Source: Akkermansiaceae bacterium
Lineage (GTDB): Bacteria > Verrucomicrobiota > Verrucomicrobiia > Verrucomicrobiales > Akkermansiaceae
Assembly (NCBI GenBank): GCA_017798145.1
Contig: CP059069.1
Location: forward strand, 186,001 to 250,000
Direction of reading: 5' to 3'
DNA: 64,000 nucleotides
The notes below the pieces were generated by a model. The model was not told the DNA's origin. It saw only the letters and a list, made by a program, of their open reading frames with translations, and made no database searches. The position numbers and the translations under genes are program-made. Position 1 is the first letter of the stretch. Each line of letters opens with the position of its first letter. Below, piece by piece: positions 26,771 through 35,533 of this stretch.

Positions 26771-27997
26771 ATGCCCCTGATCGTACAGAAATACGGCGGA
26801 ACCTCCGTCGGCTCCATCGACCGCATCCGCAATGTCGCCGCACGCATGAAGCGCACCCGCGACGAGGGCAACAAGGTTGTCGCAGTGGTCTCGGCCATGT
26901 CCGGCATCACCGACAAGCTCATCGGCATGGCCAAGGAGCTTGGGGAAAACCCCTCCGAACGGGAACTCGATGTCCTGCTTGCCACCGGCGAGCAGCAATC
27001 CATCGCCCTGGTGGCCATGGCCCTGCAGTCGCTCGGGGTCGACGCTGCCTCCATCACCGGCAGGCAGGCGGGGATTTTCACCACCGGCAGCCACACCCGC
27101 GGACGCATCTCCAACATGGATCCGTCCCTGATGAACAGGTTTCTCGATGAGGGGAAAACCCTGGTTGTCGCCGGATTCCAGGGGATCACGCTCGAAGGCA
27201 TGGTGCACACCCTCGGGCGGGGAGGGTCCGATCTCACCGCAATCGCAGTGGCCGCCTCGCTCAAGGCGGATGTATGCCAGATCCTCACAGACGTGGACGG
27301 CGTCTACACCTGCGATCCGCGGGTCGTGAAGAACGCCCGCAAGCTCCCGGAAATTTCCTACGATGAGATGTTGGAAATGGCCTCCTCCGGATCCAAGGTC
27401 ATGCAATCCCGATCCGTCGAGTTTGCGAAAAAATTCGGGGTCATTTTCGAAGTCCGCTCATCCCTCAACGACAACCCAGGAACCATCGTGCTAGAAGAAC
27501 ATCCCAACATGGAAAACGTAGTCATCCGCGGAATCTCCATCGAGCGGTCGCAAGCCCGCGTGACCATATCCGGCATTCCCGACGAACCGGGCATGTCCGG
27601 GAAAATCCTCGGGGCTCTCGCCGATGCGGAGATCAACCTCGACATGATCGTCTCTAACATCTCCAACGACGACCGCTCGAAGCATTCCTTCACCATGCAC
27701 TCCACCGATCTCGGGAAAGCCCAGGCGGCGCTCAAGCCAGTGCTCGCCGAGCTTTCCCCCGACGCGCGGATCCAGACGGAGGCGGGCATCGCAAAGCTCT
27801 CCGCCGTCGGCATCGGCATGCGCTCCCACTCCGGGGTCGCCGCCACCATGTTCAAGGCGCTCGGCGCAAAAGGCATCAACATCGGCATGATCTCCACCTC
27901 GGAAATCAAGATCGCGGTCACCGTTGACGAGATCCACATCGAGGACGCCGCCCGTGCCGTGCACGATGCCTTCGGGCTGGACAAGGAGCCGGCCTAA
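26771..27997 (+). CDS. lysC: Aspartate kinase
   Basis: The product is 408 residues from the ATG at 26771 ([15 protein letters not shown]). The kinase domain shows [28 protein letters not shown] and [12 protein letters not shown]. Two C-terminal ACT domains follow ([18 protein letters not shown] and [18 protein letters not shown], then [16 protein letters not shown]). This is the lysine/threonine-feedback type found in monofunctional bacterial enzymes. It phosphorylates aspartate at the entry of Lys/Thr/Met synthesis. No lysine riboswitch is seen in the 137-bp upstream gap. The stop overlaps the convergent CAP-domain gene stop. Confidence 0.95.
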   Translation: MPLIVQKYGGTSVGSIDRIRNVAARMKRTRDEGNKVVAVVSAMSGITDKLIGMAKELGENPSERELDVLLATGEQQSIALVAMALQSLGVDAASITGRQAGIFTTGSHTRGRISNMDPSLMNRFLDEGKTLVVAGFQGITLEGMVHTLGRGGSDLTAIAVAASLKADVCQILTDVDGVYTCDPRVVKNARKLPEISYDEMLEMASSGSKVMQSRSVEFAKKFGVIFEVRSSLNDNPGTIVLEEHPNMENVVIRGISIERSQARVTISGIPDEPGMSGKILGALADAEINLDMIVSNISNDDRSKHSFTMHSTDLGKAQAALKPVLAELSPDARIQTEAGIAKLSAVGIGMRSHSGVAATMFKALGAKGINIGMISTSEIKIAVTVDEIHIEDAARAVHDAFGLDKEPA

Positions 27998-29070
27998 TAC
28001 AGCTCCACGACGTAGCCCTCGCGTAGTCCGCCGCCCTTGACTCGCACCCAGTAGATGCCCCGCCCGGTGATGGGCTGAGGCTGCGGCTCGAAGTTGATCG
28101 CGTTTCCGTAGACCGATATGTATTCCACGGGCAACGCCTTGCCCGGGATCTCCTCGCTGTTGGAAAATGGTTTTTCCGGCCGTTTCCTCAATTCGTAAAC
28201 CTCCACGGTTATGTCCTCCCTTGGGGGAGACTTTTCTGTTAGGTAGAGGGACCATGCATTCCCGTGCAGGTATTCCTTCGGGAAAAAACCCTTGCCCGGA
28301 TAGGCCCAGCTATCCTTCATCCTTGTGCGTCCGGAGGAGTCCATCGCGACCATGGCGGAATACGCCCCGTCCTCCCCGAATCCGGTTTTCCCCATCGGCG
28401 GGTTCAGGCACCAGCGGCGGTGGCCGCGTGCCTCGCGGTTGTTGGCACCGGCATCGTTGATGTATTGCTGGACGCTGGAAAGCATGTTGCTGCCGTTGGC
28501 GAGGTTGCAGAGGTTGGTGGAGTGGCCTAGGTCATGGGACAGACCGCCGTTTCTCTTGCAAGCCTGCGCCGCATCCGTGGCCTGAGCGACCATTTCCGGA
28601 TCCGCCTCGACCTCGTCCGGCACGCCAGAGAGATAGCGGTAGCTGTTGAGCCGGTTGATTGTTTCCTGCTGGTCGCGGCTGATGCCCGTCGGCCCCACGC
28701 GCTTGTCGATCTCACGCAGGCGCTCACGGATCTCTTCCTTGCTCCTGGGGTAGAGACGGGAGGAAGCCTCTTCCTCCTCCTCGCTTTCGGCGGGTTCTAT
28801 CTCGGCGGGTTCCGGTTCGTCCACCTGACCAGGCTTCCAGGTGCTCAGGTAGGTGAGATCGCGTTCCGAGAGGACGCTCAGATCCATCGTTGCCTTGGTG
28901 TTGGTTTTCCTGGTGAGTATGGTCGCCGTCTTGAAATTTTCGTGGATGGAAATCACGCGCCCTTCGAAGGAGCGGCCGGACTTGTCGGTGAATGTCCGCC
29001 AACCCTGGGCCGCCCCGAGCGGGAGGGAGAGCAGGATCATCAAGGCCAGGCGGAAAATCCGGGGTTTCAT
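27994..29070 (-). CDS. Exported SHD1-like plus CAP (SCP) domain protein
   Basis: The product is 358 residues from the ATG at 29070 with a signal peptide (FRLALMILLSLPLGAAQG). Residues about 22-75 form an SLA1-homology-like domain (WRTFTDKSGRSFEGRVISI, then TMDLSVLSERDLTYL). An acidic linker follows (about 85-100). Residues about 130-260 form a CAP/SCP-type domain: LNSYRYLSGVPDEVEADPEM, GGLSHDLGHSTNLCN and NNREARGHRRWCLNPP. The C-terminus is beta-rich. CAP domains bind lipids or act in extracellular recognition; the catalytic role is unclear. Confidence 0.78.
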   Translation of the reverse strand: MKPRIFRLALMILLSLPLGAAQGWRTFTDKSGRSFEGRVISIHENFKTATILTRKTNTKATMDLSVLSERDLTYLSTWKPGQVDEPEPAEIEPAESEEEEEASSRLYPRSKEEIRERLREIDKRVGPTGISRDQQETINRLNSYRYLSGVPDEVEADPEMVAQATDAAQACKRNGGLSHDLGHSTNLCNLANGSNMLSSVQQYINDAGANNREARGHRRWCLNPPMGKTGFGEDGAYSAMVAMDSSGRTRMKDSWAYPGKGFFPKEYLHGNAWSLYLTEKSPPREDITVEVYELRKRPEKPFSNSEEIPGKALPVEYISVYGNAINFEPQPQPITGRGIYWVRVKGGGLREGYVVELY

Positions 29071-29093
29071 GGGTTTGGGGAATGCATGTGCGT

Positions 29094-31268
29094 TCACTGC
29101 GCAGCGACGCGTATCCTGGCGGCGGAAAAACCGGGAGCCTCAGCGGAAAACTCCCATGCGCCGCCCGGCTGTGATTCGCCCTGCGGGGACAGCTTGATGC
29201 TTCCTTGCAGGGTCCCCCTTGCCTCGCTAATGCCCTTTGACAGGCCGAGGATGGCGGCGATGAGTTTCCCGGAATCTTCCGGCTTCAGCGCGACCTGGGG
29301 TGGCATTGGCACATCACCCCAGACACCACCGCCGCCGGTTTTGAGTTTTCCCGCAAGGTATGCGGCGGCATCCCCGCGCCCGGAATATCTCAGCGAGACA
29401 TCCAGGTAGGAAGGGCCGACCGATGCCCCGTCCACCTGGTGGCAGGCGAGGCACTGGCTGCTTTTCGCAAGTTCCGCAATGTCTGCGGTGAATTCCGGGC
29501 CGCCGGAATCGTGCCCCGTCGGCTCGATGTAGCGGGCGCGGAAGACGATTTGCTTGGCGTCCGGCGTGACCTTGGAACTCACCTTGAATTTCACCTCATC
29601 TCCGAATCCGCGGGGCTTCTTGGGGCTATCGATCTCAAGGGCAAGTTGCGGCATTTCCTTGGAGTGATCCAAGGCGATACGCGCGAATGCCCTGGCGCCC
29701 TTGTCATCCGTGGCGACTGCGCGGATGTCGCTGAAAACACCTTCCGGCAGCGTCATGCCGGAGCCGCTGCCAAGCTCGCGCTCTGTCACTCCCTCGGTGG
29801 CATACCAGGTGACGGTGATCTTGCCGTTCTCCGGGTCTTCCGCCTTGTCGACGGAGTACCCGTTGGAAACCCCGGGAGTCGGCTTGATGGCGAGCGTCGG
29901 CGGCTTGTTGCCATCGTCGGGAATGAGGCGTGAGACAGATCCGTTGGTGTTGAAATACCAGCCGGAGCCGTATTCGAGGAGGATGAGGGAGCCGTCCCTG
30001 TCCATCTCCAGATCCATGGGGTGGACGAGCTTGTCCATGAGCATGTCGAGTTTTTCCAGTCTCTCATCTGCGGCTAGCTTTGCCTTGAAGATATTCCCAC
30101 GAATCCAATCGTAGGTGAGCAGCGTACGGTCATCCCCTTTGCCGAGGATGTTGGTCTTACGCGAGGGATCGTGGTAAAACACCGGGCCGGCCATGGCGTT
30201 GCGGCCGCCCTTGCCCATGACGGGGAATTCCTGGCTGTCACCATACGGATACCAGATGAGGGCGGCCTGGGCGGGCGGGAGGTCTTTTAGGCCGGTGTTG
30301 CGCTGGCCGGGGTTTTCCGGGGCGGAGGGATCGGTCATCTTGCCAACCTTGTTGCCGTTGAAATCCACGATGGGATAGGGCTTGTTGTCCGCGATCACGA
30401 ATGGCCAGCCATAGTTGCCGGCTTTTTTCGCCTGGTTCACCTCGTCATGGCCCATTGGCCCTTTCGGGGAATCTCCCTTCGCATCGGGGCCTACCTCGCC
30501 CCAGTAGAGGGTCTTTGTTTTCGGGTCAATGGAGATTCGGAACGGATTACGGCAGCCCATCACATAGATCTCCGGGCGGGTCTTTTCGGTGCCGGGCTTG
30601 AAAAGGTTCCCGGCCGGGATCTCATAGCCCGTTTCGGTCGGCTTGATGCGGAGGATCTTGCCGCGAAGGTCGTTGGTGTTGCCCGCGCTACGCTGCGCGT
30701 CCCGTTCCGTGCGGCCTTCGCGATCGTCGATGGGGGCGACACCGCCGCTCTCGAATGGATTGGTGTTATCTCCGGTGGAAACGTAGAGCAAACCGTCTGG
30801 GCCGAACTCGACCGAGCCGCCGTGGTGGCAGACCTTGTGCTCGCGCTCGGTGGGGATCTCCAGGAGTTTCAGCTCGGAGGCGGGGTCGATTTTCCCGTCT
30901 TTCAGGGTGAAGCGTGAAAGCCTGTTCGCAACGACATCCGGGGCGCTGTAGTAGAGGAAAATGCGTTGGTTGGCTGTGAAATCCGGATCAAGGGCGATGC
31001 CCAGCAATCCGTCCTCGCGGGCGTAGTTGCTTTTCGGATCGGAGGAGCGCAATGCTTCGACGGTGATGTTACCGATCTCGAAAATCCCGCCGGTCTGCGG
31101 GTTGATGCGAAGCAGCCGACCCTCACGCTCCGCTACGAAGAGATTCCCGTCCGGCGCGATGGCCACTTCCATTGGATCGAGCAGGCCGGTGGCGAGTGTT
31201 TGCTTGATGAGCGGGGCCGCAGGGGCTGCGGTGAGGATGGCGAGGAAAACAGCAGGAATCGGGTTCAT
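29094..31268 (-). CDS. PQQ-dependent sugar dehydrogenase-like protein with C-terminal cytochrome c
   Basis: The protein is 724 residues with a signal peptide (IPAVFLAILTAAPAAP). Residues about 20-400 form a GSDH-type six-bladed propeller (PMEVAIAPDGNLFVAEREGRL, GLLGIALDPDF, VCHHGGSVEFGPDGLLYVSTGD, NPFRISIDPKTK, NYGWPFV). Ig-like segments follow. The tail carries a haem site SSQCLACHQVDG, about 80 residues from the end. It should oxidise a sugar or alcohol in the periplasm and pass electrons to the attached cytochrome. It lies 23 bp upstream of the CAP-domain gene, so they may be co-transcribed. The propeller-cytochrome fusion is common in Planctomycetes and Verrucomicrobia. Confidence 0.88.
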   Translation of the reverse strand: MNPIPAVFLAILTAAPAAPLIKQTLATGLLDPMEVAIAPDGNLFVAEREGRLLRINPQTGGIFEIGNITVEALRSSDPKSNYAREDGLLGIALDPDFTANQRIFLYYSAPDVVANRLSRFTLKDGKIDPASELKLLEIPTEREHKVCHHGGSVEFGPDGLLYVSTGDNTNPFESGGVAPIDDREGRTERDAQRSAGNTNDLRGKILRIKPTETGYEIPAGNLFKPGTEKTRPEIYVMGCRNPFRISIDPKTKTLYWGEVGPDAKGDSPKGPMGHDEVNQAKKAGNYGWPFVIADNKPYPIVDFNGNKVGKMTDPSAPENPGQRNTGLKDLPPAQAALIWYPYGDSQEFPVMGKGGRNAMAGPVFYHDPSRKTNILGKGDDRTLLTYDWIRGNIFKAKLAADERLEKLDMLMDKLVHPMDLEMDRDGSLILLEYGSGWYFNTNGSVSRLIPDDGNKPPTLAIKPTPGVSNGYSVDKAEDPENGKITVTWYATEGVTERELGSGSGMTLPEGVFSDIRAVATDDKGARAFARIALDHSKEMPQLALEIDSPKKPRGFGDEVKFKVSSKVTPDAKQIVFRARYIEPTGHDSGGPEFTADIAELAKSSQCLACHQVDGASVGPSYLDVSLRYSGRGDAAAYLAGKLKTGGGGVWGDVPMPPQVALKPEDSGKLIAAILGLSKGISEARGTLQGSIKLSPQGESQPGGAWEFSAEAPGFSAARIRVAAQ

Positions 31269-31482
31269 TTTGGAGCTGTGGAAATATGGCGTTTTTCGAT
31301 GGGATGGCAATTCGGTTTCCCGGTGTTGCGAAACGGCGTGATATCGCACATGATACTCCCATGGAAACGGGATTCTCTCTTGGGAAAATGGTTTTCCCTC
31401 GGCTCGCACGGTTTGCACTGGCGGCTTCGGCCGCGGTTCCTTACAACCTGCCGGAGAATCCACACTGACCCAAGACACCATC

Positions 31483-32442
31483 ATGAACATCGCAGAAAAC
31501 ATGGTTGCCACTGTCGGCAACACCCCGCTCGTCCGCCTCAACCACATTACCAAAGGCCTGGAGGCCGAGATCTGCGTGAAGGCGGAGTTTTTCAACCCCC
31601 TCTTCAGCGTGAAAGACCGCATCGGGAAATCCATGATCGAGGCGGGCGAGCGCGATGGCCTGCTCAAATCCGGTGGCCTCATCATCGAGCCGACCTCCGG
31701 CAACACCGGCATCGCCCTTGCCTTCGTCGCCCGCTCCAAGGGCTACCGCTGTATCCTGACCATGCCGGAGAGCATGTCGGTGGAGCGCCGCGTTCTGCTC
31801 CGCTTGCTAGGTGCCGAAATCGTCCTGACCCCCCGCGCCAAAGGCATGGGCGGCGCGATCGCCATGGCGAAAAAACTTCTCGCCGAAACCCCCGGCGCGT
31901 TCGGCCCCGGGCAGTTCGATAACCCGGCCAACCCACAGGTTCACCGCGAGACGACGGCCGAGGAAATCTGGCGCGACACCGACGGCCAGATCGACGCCTT
32001 CGTGGCCGGGGTCGGCACCGGCGGTACGATCACCGGGGTTTCCGAAGTCCTCAAGTCCCGTTGTGCCATGAAAACCTTCGCCGTCGAGCCTGCGAACAGC
32101 CCTGTCATTTCCGGCGGGCAGCCCGGTCCGCACATGATCCAGGGGATCGGTGCCGGCTTCATCCCGGGCAATCTCAATGTGGGCATCATCGACGAGACCA
32201 TCCTTGTCAGCAACGAGGACGCCTTCGCCACCGCGCAGGCTCTCGCCCAGCAGGAAGGCCTGCCTGCGGGGATTTCCACAGGAGCGAACGTCTGGGCCGC
32301 CATGCAGATCGCCAAGCGCCCGGAGTTCAAGGGCAAGCGCATCGTCACCATCGGATGCTCGTCGAGCGAACGCTACCTTTCTACGCCCCTGGCGGAAAAG
32401 CTCCGCGAGGAGTGCGCCGCCCTGCCGGTGCATGAGATCTAG
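31483..32442 (+). CDS. cysK: Cysteine synthase A
   Basis: The 319-residue PLP fold-type II enzyme has [13 protein letters not shown] at the N-terminus and the PLP lysine in [13 protein letters not shown] (usual form NPxSSVKDRI). [15 protein letters not shown] is the substrate loop, [16 protein letters not shown] binds phosphate, and [13 protein letters not shown] is family-typical. It makes cysteine from O-acetylserine and sulfide. It starts with MNIAEN after a 214-bp divergent gap. Confidence 0.95.
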   Translation: MNIAENMVATVGNTPLVRLNHITKGLEAEICVKAEFFNPLFSVKDRIGKSMIEAGERDGLLKSGGLIIEPTSGNTGIALAFVARSKGYRCILTMPESMSVERRVLLRLLGAEIVLTPRAKGMGGAIAMAKKLLAETPGAFGPGQFDNPANPQVHRETTAEEIWRDTDGQIDAFVAGVGTGGTITGVSEVLKSRCAMKTFAVEPANSPVISGGQPGPHMIQGIGAGFIPGNLNVGIIDETILVSNEDAFATAQALAQQEGLPAGISTGANVWAAMQIAKRPEFKGKRIVTIGCSSSERYLSTPLAEKLREECAALPVHEI

Positions 32443-32491
32443 TAGGCTATCGACAAGCCGCAGGATGCGTGCCTATATTCCTTCGGAAACC

Positions 32492-33103
32492 ATGAAATTT
32501 TCATTAAGCTTACTGTGGATCGCGCTGACGGTGATGTCACCCGCAGCCTCGAAGCTCGCGGTCGTCCGGGTCACGGACATCTACCGTGAGCTGCCTTCCA
32601 CGGCGGCGATGCAAAAGGAAATCCAGGGTCAGCGTGATGCCATCCTGCTCAACAAGCGCGCCGAGCAGCTGCGCGCCATCATCGGGCAGCTGCAATTGAT
32701 CCAAAGCCAGCTCCAGGCGAAAAAGGATGAGTTGGAATCCGAGGACGGCAGGAAGCTGGTGAGGGAATACGAGATCAAGCGCCAGGAAGCGGAAACGCTC
32801 AGGCAGGAGTTCGAGAAATTCCGTGAAGCCGAGGACAAGCGCATCAACAGGATGATGGTGGAGGCCATGCGCGCCTCGCTGGGACGCATCATGGGCGCTG
32901 CGGAACAGCTCGCGAAGGAGCAGAACCTGGATGGGGTGCTGGATATCTCCGGGAGCTCGAACACAGGCGTGCCATTCGTGCTCTACGTGAAGGATCCTGT
33001 GGATTTGAGCGACGGCGTCATCGCCCTGCTTGATGAGAAACCGTTGGACGAAGCGCCAAAAGAGCCCGAAGCTCAGGCAGAAGCCGATAAACCGGAAGGT
33101 TAG
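32492..33103 (+). CDS. Skp/OmpH-like periplasmic chaperone
   Basis: The product is 203 residues with a signal peptide (FSLSLLWIALTVMSPAAS). VVRVTDIYRELPSTAAMQKE matches the OmpH start. A long charged coiled coil then spans residues about 40-130, as in the Skp tentacles. The C-terminus holds LGRIMGAAEQLAKEQNLDGVLD, typical of OmpH, then an extra acidic tail (EAPKEPEAQAEADKPEG) not seen in E. coli Skp. It should bind unfolded outer-membrane proteins. BamA is not adjacent; it lies 49 bp after cysK. Confidence 0.82.
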   Translation: MKFSLSLLWIALTVMSPAASKLAVVRVTDIYRELPSTAAMQKEIQGQRDAILLNKRAEQLRAIIGQLQLIQSQLQAKKDELESEDGRKLVREYEIKRQEAETLRQEFEKFREAEDKRINRMMVEAMRASLGRIMGAAEQLAKEQNLDGVLDISGSSNTGVPFVLYVKDPVDLSDGVIALLDEKPLDEAPKEPEAQAEADKPEG

Positions 33104-33110
33104 GAACACC

Positions 33111-33623
33111 ATGGATTTTCAGGAAATCATCAAAAGTCATTTCATCTGGGGCTTGGCCCTCGGATTGCTCGTCGCCGGATTCATACTCAAGAATTCCATC
33201 GGAGCAAAAATGGGGCTCAAGCGGGAGATCAGGCGCATCGAGGCGGAGAAACGCGAGATGCAGTCCCACCTGAACACCCAGATGAAGATCACCGCCACCG
33301 GAAGCGACTCCCTCACCAAGGAGATCGAGAAGCTCAAGGAGCATAACGAGAACCTCCGTGTGAACCTTGCCGCTCTCCAGAACAAGCCGGACAAGTCCGA
33401 GCAGCGTCAGTTCCGCATGCAGGAGATGGCGATCAGCTCCATGCGCGAGCAGGCGCCGGGATTTGCCGGGGCTTGGGAAAAGGCGATGCGCCAGGCCGAG
33501 TCCGAGATGGCCTCCGCCGAGAGCGGGTTTTCCAAGCTCGTCCGCAAGGTCGTGCCAGGTCTCGGCTACTCCGGTGGAAAAACCGCCGATGCGCAGGTGG
33601 TGGAGAATGTGGAGCCATCCTGA
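33111..33623 (+). CDS. Single-pass membrane coiled-coil protein
   Basis: The 170-residue protein begins MDFQEIIKSH, with one membrane helix near residues 10-30 (WGLALGLLVAGFILKNSIG). A coiled coil follows at about 35-95 (REIRRIEAEKREMQSHL, EIEKLKEHNENLRVNL). The C-terminal part (EQAPGFAGAWEKAMRQAE) is unrecognised. It starts 7 bp after the Skp-like gene and is likely co-transcribed, which suggests a cell-envelope role. A strong terminator follows at 33763. Confidence 0.7.
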   Translation: MDFQEIIKSHFIWGLALGLLVAGFILKNSIGAKMGLKREIRRIEAEKREMQSHLNTQMKITATGSDSLTKEIEKLKEHNENLRVNLAALQNKPDKSEQRQFRMQEMAISSMREQAPGFAGAWEKAMRQAESEMASAESGFSKLVRKVVPGLGYSGGKTADAQVVENVEPS

Positions 33624-33762
33624 CTTTTTCCGGTGCCGGCCTGAAAGACCCCCTGCGCCACAGCGTATGAATGCTTGTCGTTGGAAAAATCTTCAGGGCG
33701 GCCACCGCTCAGCGTCTCACGGGCAACCGAAAACGCGGAGCGACGGCGGCCCGAACAATTTG

Positions 33763-33802
33763 CCTCGCGGTGGAAAGCATTTCCGCCGCGAGGTTTTCGT
33801 TT
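33763..33802 (+). terminator. Rho-independent terminator after the Skp-like operon
   Basis: A 14-bp stem runs from CCTCGCGGTGGAAA (33763-33776) to TTTCCGCCGCGAGG (33780-33793) with one wobble pair and a 3-nt loop. It is followed by TTTTCGTTT. It sits 140 bp after the coiled-coil gene. Confidence 0.8.
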
Positions 33803-33834
33803 CAAAGCGTCAGAACCCGGTTTAGCATGACCCC

Positions 33835-34098
33835 ATGTTGAGCAAGAAGGAACTCCTTGACCTCCAGTTTATCGATGCCCGTGCGCGGGTGATCGACCTC
33901 GCGGCATTTCTCGACCGGATGGACCGGCACAATGGCGAGGCGGATATCCGCCTCGCATATTTCGAGAAAGCCCTCGCTGTGCTCCTGCAGGACAGGCCGG
34001 ATCGTGCCAAGGCCGTGCTGGAGGTTTTCTCGGACATGACTCCGGAAATCTCCGAGACCGCACCCTTCCAAGGTGCGACGGGTGCGCCGGTGGAGTGA
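33835..34098 (+). CDS. Small helical protein of unknown function
   Basis: The 87-residue protein MLSKKELLDLQFIDARARV is predominantly helical and charged. It contains AAFLDRMDRHNGEADIRLAYFEKAL, reminiscent of small conserved Verrucomicrobia proteins. It has no signal peptide and no cysteine. It lies between a terminator and a convergent DUF1501 gene, so it has its own transcription unit. The function is not recognised. Confidence 0.6.
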   Translation: MLSKKELLDLQFIDARARVIDLAAFLDRMDRHNGEADIRLAYFEKALAVLLQDRPDRAKAVLEVFSDMTPEISETAPFQGATGAPVE

Positions 34099-34204
34099 GC
34101 GGCGGGAGAAGCGTGATTTTTGAAAAACGCGGTCGGCGAGGGCTGTGAAGTCCAAGGACGCCCACCCATATATTCCGCGATTTCCGAATCGCGGTTCCAT
34201 TCCC

Positions 34205-35524
34205 CTATCCGAACAGCGCCCCGATCGGCTTTCCATCCTTGCCGCCCATCTTGAAGGGGCGTTTGGAAGGGGACATTAGGACGAGATCATGTGGGATGCC
34301 CATGGCGTGTGCGATGGTGGCGTTGAAATCGGATGCCCCGACCTTGTCCTCGATGACGTTGGATGCGGTTTCATCGGTCTTGCCGTATGCCATGCCGCCC
34401 TTGATTCCGCCGCCTGCCATCAGGCAGGAGAAGGCTTTCGGGAAATGGTTGCGCCCCGCCCTGTCGGCGACGATTTTCGGGGTGCGGCCGAATTCCGTGG
34501 CAACGACAACCAGGGTTTCCCCCAGCAGGCCTTTTGCGGAGAGATCTGTTAGGAGGGTCGAGAGCGCCTGATCGAGGATGGGGATTTTCTGCTCCATCTG
34601 GTCGAAGTTCGAGTCGTGCCAGTCGAAGCCGCCGAACTCCACCTCCACGAATCGCACACCGCGCTCAACGAGGCGGCGTGCGAGCAGTACACCCTGGCCG
34701 AAGCGGTCGCTGCCGTAGGCGGCACGGGAGTCGGCGGATTCCTTGGAGAGATCGAAGGCTTCGAGATCCTTGCTGTGCATGAGCTTGACGGCTGAGTCAT
34801 AGACCTCGCCGTATGCGCGGACTGAGCGTTGGCCGCTGTGGAAGCGGGAGTCGAAATCATGGTCAAGCTCCTCGCGTAGGGAGAGCTGGCGGTTGAAGGA
34901 TGCATCGTCGGTGTCGCGGCGCATCCTGACGTTGCGGAGGCCTTTTTCCGGATCCCCGATGGGAAGGGGGGAGTATTTCGGTTCGAAGAAACCGCCGCCG
35001 GGATGGTTGTTGCCACCGCCTATCAGGACGAAGGAGGGGATGGTTTCGTTGATTGCGGAGGAGAGCCGCGAGACCCATGCGCCGGAGGAGGGGTGGGCGA
35101 TGCTGCCGCGCTGGGTGTAGCCGGTGTGCATGACGTATTTTCCCTGCTCATGTGCGCCTTGTGTGGTGTTGAGCGAGCGGATCAGGGCGACTTTGTCCAT
35201 GTGCTTGGCAAGCATGGGAAGGCAGTGGCCGAGCCGGATGCCATCGACGTTGGTCTTGATCGCCTCCGTGGGGCCGCGGTATTCGGCGGGGGCGTCCGGC
35301 TTGGGATCGAAGGTGTCGATGTGGGTCATGCCTCCGGACATGTAGAGGTAGATGACATGCTTTGCCTTGCCGCCGCCTGCTTTCACGACGGCAGGGTCTG
35401 CCGCAAGGGCGCGGGGGTTGAACAGCTCCGCGGCGGAGCCGGCGATGGTCAGGCCGAAGCAGGTGCGCGCCGTGCGGGTGAGGAAATCCCTTCGGTTGAG
35501 TTCGGTGAGTTGGTTCGGATTCAT
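34205..35524 (-). CDS. DUF1501 family exported protein
   Basis: The product is 439 residues with a Tat-type signal (LNRRDFLTRTARTCFGLTIAG). The DUF1501 (sulfatase-like alkaline phosphatase fold) pattern is seen: HVIYLYMSGGMTHIDTFDPK, ALIRSLNTTQGAHEQGKYVMHTGY, VEFGGFDWHDSNFDQME and VVATEFGRTPKI near the C-terminus. In Planctomycetes and Verrucomicrobia these proteins almost always pair with DUF1549/DUF1553 proteins, as here 9 bp away. Its catalytic role is unknown. Tat export suggests a folded, metal-bound protein. Confidence 0.93.
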   Translation of the reverse strand: MNPNQLTELNRRDFLTRTARTCFGLTIAGSAAELFNPRALAADPAVVKAGGGKAKHVIYLYMSGGMTHIDTFDPKPDAPAEYRGPTEAIKTNVDGIRLGHCLPMLAKHMDKVALIRSLNTTQGAHEQGKYVMHTGYTQRGSIAHPSSGAWVSRLSSAINETIPSFVLIGGGNNHPGGGFFEPKYSPLPIGDPEKGLRNVRMRRDTDDASFNRQLSLREELDHDFDSRFHSGQRSVRAYGEVYDSAVKLMHSKDLEAFDLSKESADSRAAYGSDRFGQGVLLARRLVERGVRFVEVEFGGFDWHDSNFDQMEQKIPILDQALSTLLTDLSAKGLLGETLVVVATEFGRTPKIVADRAGRNHFPKAFSCLMAGGGIKGGMAYGKTDETASNVIEDKVGASDFNATIAHAMGIPHDLVLMSPSKRPFKMGGKDGKPIGALFG

Positions 35525-35533
35525 GGCGGAGTT

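Noticed and set aside
28325..28585. Several short plus-strand open frames inside the CAP-domain gene
   Set aside because: Shadows of the minus-strand coding frame; no start site or motif.
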